Assembly (NCBI GenBank): GCA_019973155.2
Contig: BPQB01000009.1
Span: 496,001-560,000, forward strand
Source: Phanerochaete sordida
Taxonomy: Eukaryota > Basidiomycota > Agaricomycetes > Polyporales > Phanerochaetaceae
DNA length: 64,000 nt
Direction of reading: 5' to 3'
Positions 56,701 to 64,000 of this stretch are shown in pieces. Numbering within the stretch: the stretch's first letter is position 1; every line of letters begins with the position of its first letter. A program made the position numbers and the translations under genes. The notes under the pieces are model-generated. The model was not told where the DNA came from and made no database searches. It saw nothing but the letters and a program-made list of their open reading frames with translations.

Positions 56701-59700
56701 AATTAAGATAGTACAAATTGCTTACCTCGCGCTGAGCCAACTGGGCCTCAGTCGACGCCTTGTACTCGTCATAGGTCGACGTGAGCGTGGCAAGTGCAGT
56801 CTCGTTCGCCTGGCTGATATCCTGGAACTGCTGCACGTGGCTGCGGGCAGCTGCGAGATCGACCTCGGCGACCTTGAGTGCGGAGCGCAGGTCGGCGACC
56901 TCCGCCTCGAGTTGCTGCTCACGGCTGAGGTTGTCGTCCTGGCTGGAGCTGGCGGGGACACCGGGTGCCCTCCGTTCGTAGACAGCCAGCTTCTCCTCGT
57001 TGCCACGCAGCTGGCGGTTCAGCTGCTCGACCTGGTCCTCGAGATGCTTCTTGCTGGTCTCGGCCGCGACGAGGATCTCGCGGGTCTTGGCGTAGTCCTC
57101 GCTCTACAGTAATAGTCAGTATGGGGAAAACCTCGGGTAAAAGAGATGACGGACAAGCTTCTCGATCTTTGTCCGCAGCTCCTTGAGCTCGAGCTCCTTC
57201 TGCAGGGCGCTATGCCGTGCGGCATCGCGCTCCTGCGAGAGCTGGCTCCTGAGGTCCTGGCTGCAAATACGTCAGCATCACTTGTCCACCATGACAAGCA
57301 GAACGGCGTACGTCTGATTCTCAAGCATCTGGATCTGGCTCTCGAGGCGGCGGCGGTCGTTCTCGCCGGAGCGCTCGAGATCGTGGTGCATGCGCTGGAC
57401 GTTGGCCATGAGGTCCGCAAGGTGCGCGCGCTCCATCGCGAGGCTCTTGTTCTCGTCGACGAGGCGCGCCTGCACGCTCTCCCAGATCTTCTTCTCCGCG
57501 CGCAGGTTCGCGCCCTCGTTCCGCAGCTGCTCGATCGCCGTCGTCGCCGCGAGCAGGTCCTCCGACACGCGGTTGCACTCGATGTCGACGCGCGTGTACT
57601 GGTCGTACAGCTCCTGGTTCCGCCGCGCGAGGTTGTCCATCTCCTTCGACTGCATCGCGTTCTGCTCCTGCAGCATCCGCTGGCGGTCTGGTATGACGTC
57701 AGATCACCAGCAGCGTGAGCAGAAGAGCAACCTCGTCTTACCGTTCAGGTAGTCCACCTTGGCGTTCGCCTTCGCAAGCTGCGCGATCATCTGGGAGGCC
57801 TCCGCCCGGACCGCGATGAGCTCCTCCCTCACCCTTCCGGAATCGACGCTCATCTCGGTCTTGTACGCCTCGAAATGGGCCTGGACCTCGGCGAGCTCCT
57901 TCGCGGCCTCAGCTGCGTCGGGCATCTCCTCGTCGTGGCCGTTCATGGGCGCGCGACCTGCGGCGGCGCGCTCCCGTGCGAGCATGCTCTTCAGTGCGTC
58001 GCGTTCCTTGAGGTACGCCTGGATCGTCGACTCTGCGCTCTTCTTCTGGTGCTCGAGCTGGTCCTGGAGCTCCTTCACGGCGTTGTATGCCTCTTGGAGA
58101 GCGACCTGCTGCTCGGCCTCGAGCTCCTCACGGTACTCCCGCTCCTCCATCTCCATCTTCGACCCGAGCTCACGCACGACCTTGAGCAGCTTCTGGTTCT
58201 GCTCCTGGAGCGCAGGGATAGACTTGAAGAGCACGAGGTTGTTGGTAATGACGGCCTCGATGTTCTCTGCAGGCTGCACCGTGGTGTCCGCGTCGAACTC
58301 CTCATCGGAAGGAATGGATGGGTCTTGACGGCGGCCCAGCTCCTTCAGCAATGTTTGGACCTGGCGGCCGAGATCGTTGAGCTGCTGGTTGAGCAATTCA
58401 ACTTCACGGGTACTCTTCGCAAGCTTCTGTCCATTCTCTTCGGCAGCCGCGGCATTGGCGTCGCGCTCAGAGATAGCCTGACCGAGCTGGGAAGCGAGGA
58501 GTGAAGCCTCAGACTGCAGACGTTCGTATTCCTGGCGCTGTTGAGCAAGGATGGGAGCCTGCGCATCGAGGTATGAGTGTCTACACAGCACGCAGAAGGA
58601 ATGAACCACGCACCCTCTCTTCAATCTGAGCCAGAACAGCAGCCAGAGTGCGGTCCATATGGTCGTACTCGGCACACTTCTTTGCGAACTCTTCCTGCAG
58701 CTTGACGTAGTCGGCATATACCTCTGTGAAGGTCTTGCCGCCCTTCTGTGCGCGGCTGGCCATGGCGACAGTCGGGCTCAAACCCATCATGCCTTCCATG
58801 CCGAGGAACTCCATCGAGGCGCGGCTTCCCGGTGTTGCAGGGACTCCACGAGCGGGTGTCGAAGGAACGACGCCACCGGGCGTACCAGGTGGCATGGGGA
58901 ACTCGCCGCGGTCAAGCCTATCCAGGATCTTCTGCAGCTCCGCAACACGGCTCTCGGCCTCCTCTGCGCGCTGCCGCTGCGCCTCAATCTCCTCCCGCAG
59001 CACAACCTCGCGGCGCTCGGCGCGGTCGCCGATTCCGGCCCACTCATTCTCGATGTTCTCGACGATCGCCTTCGCCTGTGCCTCACGCTCTTCCATCATC
59101 TCGACGAGACGCTTGAGGCCGGCAGCTTCGCTCGAGTAGGTCGCCTCTTGCTCGGCCAGTTGTCCTTTCAGGTCCTGGACGCGGGCGAGAGCCTGCGTGA
59201 GCTCGTGCGACTGGGCGGTGTACGAGGTCTGGAGTGTCTTTAGCGAGCTCTCGGTAGCTGCATGCGTTTGTACGAGGGAGTCGTGAGCAGCCTGCAGCTG
59301 GGCAAACTCGGCATGCTGTGTCCGGCGGTACTTGGCGAAGTCTTCCGATTTCGCAGCCAGGTCGGCGGATGCGCGTTCTGCTTCGTCTCTTGCGAGCTGA
59401 AGTTGTTGCGAGAGCGAATCGAGTTTGAACTAGGGAGGCAAACCAAACGTCAAGTAGATGACAAGGCGTGCCAGCACTGGCCACAAACCTTCGTAGACGT
59501 TTCCGTTGACCTGAGTTCCCGTACTTGGCTTTCCAAGGCCTGGTAGTCTTGCCGTGCCTGCTTGAGGTTGCCACGCAGCGTCTGGATCTCCTCTGCAACA
59601 GCCACTCAGAACCACACCCGAGACATTACGTAATTGAACGCACCCTCGCGTTGTGCAGCGTCCTCCTTCAGCCTGCTCACCACGCCAACAAGGTCACGCT

Positions 59701-60282
59701 TCTCGCGTTCAACATCCTCGATGCGATGTTTGAGTGACTCGACCTCTGTTGACGTGGACGTCTGTGAAGTCGATATTGAAGCTAGTTGGGACTCTAACGC
59801 GGCTTTTGACGCGACTGGCAGAGTAACACGTAGGTGAGCGGGTCAAGTACACGCGACGCGGACGACGTACGGATCTCGTCCTTCTCTTGCTTTGCCTGTC
59901 TCAGCTCATTCTGTAGACTCTCTGACACGCTCTCGAGCTCCCGCACTGCTGATTCGCGGTCTTGAAGTGCCTGGTCAAGCTCTACGTCTTTCCGCTGCAG
60001 CTCGGCTTTTGTCTCCTCGACCTCTCGCTGGAGGAGATCAGAATCAGAGGCCTGTGCGACGACGAGGCGGTACAGCGAGATAATGGTGTCCGCTGAGGGT
60101 GCCTCCAACTGGGCATCGGGGAACAGCGTCGAGAGCACATCGAGAGGGATGTCGTCGGGGATGGCGAGGTGCAGCTCGGCCTGTGATTGTGAGGGTGGTG
60201 GGACAGGAGAGGGATCGCGGGTGCCGGTGTCGACAGCAGCAGCAGCGGCCGCAGCCTTGCTCTGCTTCCGCGTCCTTGTCAT
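53800..60282 (-). CDS. MLP1: Nuclear-basket nucleoporin TPR/Mlp1
   Basis: Fourteen exons (60282-59871, 59814-59644, 59592-59489, 59429-58614, 58558-57742, 57687-57312, 57260-57155, 57103-56726, 56672-55617, 55565-55458, 55405-55061, 55007-54858, 54806-54747, 54696-53800) give 1931 residues, the size of Tpr/Mlp proteins. After a short basic start (MTRTRKQSK) almost the whole protein is heptad-rich coiled coil, for example DNLARRNQELYDQYTRVDIE and LVDENKSLAMERAHLADLMA, the region matching the conserved TPR/MLP block. Near residue 400 an insert, MPPGTPGGVVPSTPARGVP, breaks the coil. The C-terminus is unstructured: Ala/Pro/Gln-rich, then RGRGGAPRGGARGG and a basic KRPRED...KRLKPEG that may be a nuclear localisation signal. 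It forms the nuclear basket and acts in mRNA export surveillance and spindle checkpoint anchoring. GC-rich codons give long antisense frames. Confidence 0.93.
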
Positions 60283-60594
60283 GGTGGGTGGCGAGCAGGC
60301 AGGATGTGGCCCTCGCCTGTCGAGGTCGTGGTCTAATTTCGTTCGAAAGTGGCACACGCGCGCACATGGCGCTCCCTTTGGCCGTGTTTGCCCCTGTTAG
60401 GATCCAAAGCCCTTGCCCAAACAAGACGCACTCCCAGACGCCCAACTGCTTCCGTCCCACCCTCGAGGTGAGCACCTTTTCCCGCTGAAACCATCTCATT
60501 TGCCTATGATCAGAACAAGACTAGTATACGTTCTGCGTAAACGTTGCGGTCTGCCAAGTGAAACCGCGAAAGCACACGAGAGGAGGGCCAAACG
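60283..60594. promoter_or_regulatory. Divergent promoter region, TPR / F-box gene
   Basis: This 312 bp separates the TPR and F-box start codons. No TATA box was recognised. The TPR frame is open upstream to 60357, with an alternative ATG there adding 25 residues. Confidence 0.45.
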
Positions 60595-62028
60595 ATGCCT
60601 TCGATCGCCCGACTCCCAGAGGATATCCTTGCACATATCTTCCTGGAGATTGTGCGCATGCACGACCTCCGCGGCACCCCGTCATATCTTCTCAACGAAG
60701 TACCACACGGTTGGATTGTGCTTGGCCATGTCTGCAGAGCGTGGCGCAGAGTGCTAGTCGACCGTGCCGTTCTATGGACTCGCATCATCCTCACAGATAG
60801 ACATCCGGATCGCGTAAAGGCCTTCTTGAAACACTCGCGGAGCTGCCCAATCGAAATTGAGGGTAAGCACGCCAAGCGAACCACCCTATCAGCATGGTCT
60901 CTAGCTCTCTGGCGCGAGTGTAGTCGATGGGTCCGTTCAGAGGTCGCGATCACGGAGGGCGTGGTGCACGAGATCCACGGGCCCTTGGATTTACCGCTAC
61001 TGGAGGAGCTGTATGTTGCCATGGACGGCGTCACGGACTTTCCACCGCTGGCGTGCGCCGCCCTTCCTCGGTTGAAGAGCCTCGAATGCAAGTCTTGCGG
61101 ATGGGCATCGCTGAGCAGCTGGCTTCGCCCCACACTGACCTCTCTGCGGGTGTCTGGTCTAGCACGACAGAGCCTTCCATCTGTCTCTGACTGGCTAGAG
61201 GCTCTACGCGGCCTTCCTTCTCTCCAGGAGCTCCATCTCATGCGCAGCTCGATAGGCTTTACTGAGCTTACCGACCCCATCGTAGAGCTCCCAGAGACGC
61301 TCGTCCCCCTCCCGAACCTCCGCATCTTCCACGCCGCCCAATATGTCTCCCAAGTATCCTCCGCGACGCATCTGCTCATGCTTGTTGCCCCGCACGCGGA
61401 GTGCTGCATCCACCTCGAGGTCCTCACCTTCTACTGGAGCGTCCCGCTCCCCACGATGACGGCGATGGTCACCTCACTTGCGTTCAAGCTATCGACACTC
61501 CCCGCCGCGCGCGACGCCTTCCACATTGCCCTCGAAGTCAACATGCCGCAGGGGCAGTGGCTCGACTTCAGCGTCGGCCGTCGGCCGCCCGGGGGCGGCG
61601 CGGCGATGCGCAAGCAGCTCCAGGTCTCGATCGACCTCAGCGGCGAGGACGACGCATACATCGCGGAGCTCGTGCGCCACATCTGGGCGAGCGCGCTGCT
61701 CGCCGGCGTCGTGGACGTCGCGGTGGAGCGCCTCGACGCGAGCGACGCGCACGTGGTGCCGCTGCTCGACGGCCCGCGAAGCGCGGACGTGGAGGCGCTG
61801 CGCATCGCCTGCCCGGTCAGCCTCTCGGTGTTTGCGGACGCCCTCGAAAGCCATCTGGAGGTGCCCGACGCGGTGGATCCGTTCCCTCGGCTGCGATCTG
61901 TCACGGTGGACACAGCGAAGGTGGGACCTGCGGAGTGTGTGTGGGAGAGGACACCGCTGGAAAGGGTGTTGGATGCGGTAGGGCGTAGAAAAGAGAGCGG
62001 GCTGGGACCTATGCTAGTGCTGATATGA
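60595..62028 (+). CDS. F-box protein, Agaricomycete type
   Basis: A single exon gives 477 residues. The F-box is at the N-terminus: IARLPEDILAHIFLEIVRMHDL, then WIVLGHVCRAWRRVLVDRAVLWTRI, the classic Agaricomycete form. Downstream are degenerate leucine-rich segments (LPLLEELYVAMDGV, LPSLQELHLMRSSI, LPNLRIFHAAQYV). It presumably acts as the substrate receptor of an SCF ubiquitin ligase; the substrate is unknown. It is divergent from TPR. Confidence 0.9.
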   Translation: MPSIARLPEDILAHIFLEIVRMHDLRGTPSYLLNEVPHGWIVLGHVCRAWRRVLVDRAVLWTRIILTDRHPDRVKAFLKHSRSCPIEIEGKHAKRTTLSAWSLALWRECSRWVRSEVAITEGVVHEIHGPLDLPLLEELYVAMDGVTDFPPLACAALPRLKSLECKSCGWASLSSWLRPTLTSLRVSGLARQSLPSVSDWLEALRGLPSLQELHLMRSSIGFTELTDPIVELPETLVPLPNLRIFHAAQYVSQVSSATHLLMLVAPHAECCIHLEVLTFYWSVPLPTMTAMVTSLAFKLSTLPAARDAFHIALEVNMPQGQWLDFSVGRRPPGGGAAMRKQLQVSIDLSGEDDAYIAELVRHIWASALLAGVVDVAVERLDASDAHVVPLLDGPRSADVEALRIACPVSLSVFADALESHLEVPDAVDPFPRLRSVTVDTAKVGPAECVWERTPLERVLDAVGRRKESGLGPMLVLI

Positions 62029-62627
62029 ATGCTGCAAGAACGGCCGCCGGTCATGTAGAGGAATGGCCTGGAACAACAAGCTGTTTTACCCGCACACAGG
62101 TTGAACCTCTCCTAGGACGACCAAGGACACCGATGCTGTCATATATGCCTCTGCTGGTTGGTGGCTATATCTTCTTTTGTAAGTGGTCAATTCCATCACA
62201 TCCAGCGAAGACGACCTGATAGCATAGAATTCGCCAGGACCCCTGATCGACTTTGTTACTACCTAGGAGCATGAGGAGCATGCCCTCGGAAAAGCCTATG
62301 CGCCGCGTTCTAGACATGAGAAAATCCACCCATCAAAGCGGTGCTGAATGATGTGCGTCGAAAGAGGGCCGAGTGGCCTTGTCCTCCGAAAAACCCGTGA
62401 TTGCTCCGCACTGCCAGATCTCTCGAAAAGGACAGGAAGGTAGGTAGTGTTCTCCGGAGAGCTCGTCGTGCTGACGATTATGACAATATTGGTCTAGATG
62501 CACATAGGATATATATACGAGCCGACAAGATTATGGTGCATGAGCCAGCTCTTCATTCAGGTCCACGGCCGCAACACAACACGTTTTCGACACCAAAACT
62601 TAGACACAGCACCTTTCGCGCTCCTCA
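62029..62627. promoter_or_regulatory. Spacer between F-box gene and membrane-protein gene
   Basis: No gene was seen. ATATATAT near 62508 lies about 115 bp before the next start and may act as a TATA element. Confidence 0.4.
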
Positions 62628-64000
62628 ATGGATTCCTCTGGACTTATTGTGCCGAATGTTCAATATGCGTACGTCTACTCCCTGTGCGCCTGCCCAACGC
62701 AAGCTCACCGGTGACCAGCATCACTCACCGCTATGTCGACGTTGCGATGCTCGGTAGGTCTACGCTATACGCTGCAAAGATTGGCTTACGGAACCGTCAT
62801 ACAGCATTGATCTTTTGCGAGCATATCGCCACCTTCACCGATGAAATTAGGTTCATCTGGCGCCACCGGTTCACGAGCATCAGCGTGCTCTATGTGCTCA
62901 GTCGCTACGGCCTCCTTGTCCTCGGCGTGTTGATGGTCGTCAACGACTCTCTTGTGGACTTGCCTGTGAGTATTTTGGCGCAACCCCTCTAGTGTATGTC
63001 TGATCAGTGGCATATGTCTGCGCTCGCAGAGGTGCGTATGCCCCAAGCTATGCCTTCTGAACGCAGGCCTTAAATATTGTGGACGCATACAGCTGCAAGG
63101 TCATATCGAGAATGCAATGGGCCACGATGGTCCTCCTGAACACCCTATTTGGCGGTGCGCCCCGCGCAAATTGCACGCTTGTGCCGCTTGCTGACTGTAC
63201 CCAGCCTTCTCGGCAATCCGAGTTTATGTACTAAGCGGCAAGAACGCAACAATTGCCGCCACCGTTTTCTTCGTTCACGTGGTCATCGTGGCATTAAGCA
63301 TCGTAAGCCCCAAGTCCACCAACATCCAGATATCTGCGCATGAGCAGCTCACGCCACGATTGTGGTTTTGCAGTACCAGTGGGTAGTGCAAGTTGTATTT
63401 GCGCCCTCTGCACCGTTCAGAGGCTGCCAGGCCGGTCCGCCCCTATCGCAATACACACCGATAATGATGTGCGTCGTCGTCGTTTATTCCCGGCTTTGCA
63501 TCGATTTTCATGCAGCGCCTCAACAGAAGTGTGTCTCCGCGCTCATCCCCTATATCTGTAGAGGTTGACTGACACGTCTTCCCAGTGATGACCGTGCAGG
63601 GCGTACTCTACGTGCTATCTGACGTCACGGTCATCGCATTCACCGTCTACAGCACAATGGGGACGCTCCGCAAGGCACCTGCGCGCGCCAAAGTCCAATT
63701 CGCCATAGTATTCATGCGCGACGGTGGGTACTTGTGCAATCCCGAGTAATACACCCGAGCTCATTGTGTTTCTGCCCTCCCCCCTCCCTCCCTTCGACAG
63801 GCAGCATTTACTTTGCGTAAGCACTTGCTCAGGATATCTGCTGCGATGCCCGTACGAGCTGAAGCGTCGCGTCAGGACCATGCTAGTGCTGAGCCTATAT
63901 AGCTTCGTCTACCCGATGGTTACAGCGATCGTACGTGCTTGGCCAACGGTGTCCTTCCCATCGCGCCCGTCTGACGGGCTCACCTGTTTCCAGCCGCTTC
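62628..64000 (+). CDS. DUF6533-type membrane protein, 3' truncated by the window
   Basis: Exons 62628-62668, 62719-62753, 62805-62965, 63067-63154, 63223-63302 and one beginning at 63374 are supported; further exons follow at about 63594-63721 and beyond. The N-terminal block matches the DUF6533 signature: YVDVAMLALIFCEHIATFTDEIRFIW, then SISVLYVLSRYGLLVLGVLM. Later membrane segments include TIAATVFFVHVVIVALSI and GVLYVLSDVTVIAFTVYST. Such seven-helix-like proteins are expanded in Agaricomycetes and have no known function. The join between 63374 and 63594 is unresolved, and the gene continues past the right edge, so it is incomplete here. Confidence 0.75.

Noticed and set aside
1..64000. CRISPR arrays, insertion sequences, prophage or rRNA genes
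   Set aside because: None was seen; the window is eukaryotic nuclear DNA with spliceosomal introns.

Overview
The window is nuclear DNA of a filamentous basidiomycete, most likely a wood-decay Agaricomycete (Polyporales-like). The evidence is: many short spliceosomal introns (44-73 nt, a few longer) with GTRNGT donors and YAG acceptors, GC-rich exons, intact homologues of conserved eukaryotic genes (eIF3i, AMP deaminase, sterol glucosyltransferase, TPR/Mlp1), and lineage-expanded Agaricomycete families (F-box, BTB, DUF6533-type membrane proteins). No bacterial features, CRISPR arrays, insertion sequences, rRNA or tRNA genes were found. Exon chains were built by hand from splice sites and reading-frame continuity; most close to an exact multiple of three. 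Layout, left half: a six-exon transposase-like zinc-finger gene (389-5328, minus) is followed by a GC-rich spacer, a BTB gene (minus) divergent from eIF3i (plus), a long 5' leader leading into an RRM+YTH putative m6A reader (13042-15865), and a 3 kb spacer without recognisable genes. AMP deaminase, the ATG26/UGT51-type sterol glucosyltransferase and a 1165-residue Ser-rich protein of unknown function then run in tandem on the plus strand to 31078. Layout, middle (31.6-48.5 kb): this is the accessory part. It holds an F-box gene, a MIF-family gene, an orphan small gene, SPRY-type exons directly followed in strand order by an F-box reading frame, a His/Tyr/Gly-rich protein, a multi-pass transporter-like protein, a borosin-type N-methyltransferase whose C-terminus carries its own hydrophobic candidate core peptide (42053-43352), an aldo-keto reductase, a further F-box-like gene and a second orphan gene. 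Layout, right end: a non-RD protein kinase with a long charged tail, the nuclear-basket protein TPR/Mlp1 (minus), a divergent F-box gene, and a DUF6533-type membrane protein that runs off the right edge. The most striking item is the borosin gene. Enzymes of this family methylate backbone amides of their own C-terminal tail, which then becomes a peptide natural product. The tail here ends [12 protein letters not shown]. It lies co-directionally between a transporter-like gene and an aldo-keto reductase, with no prolyl oligopeptidase visible in the window.
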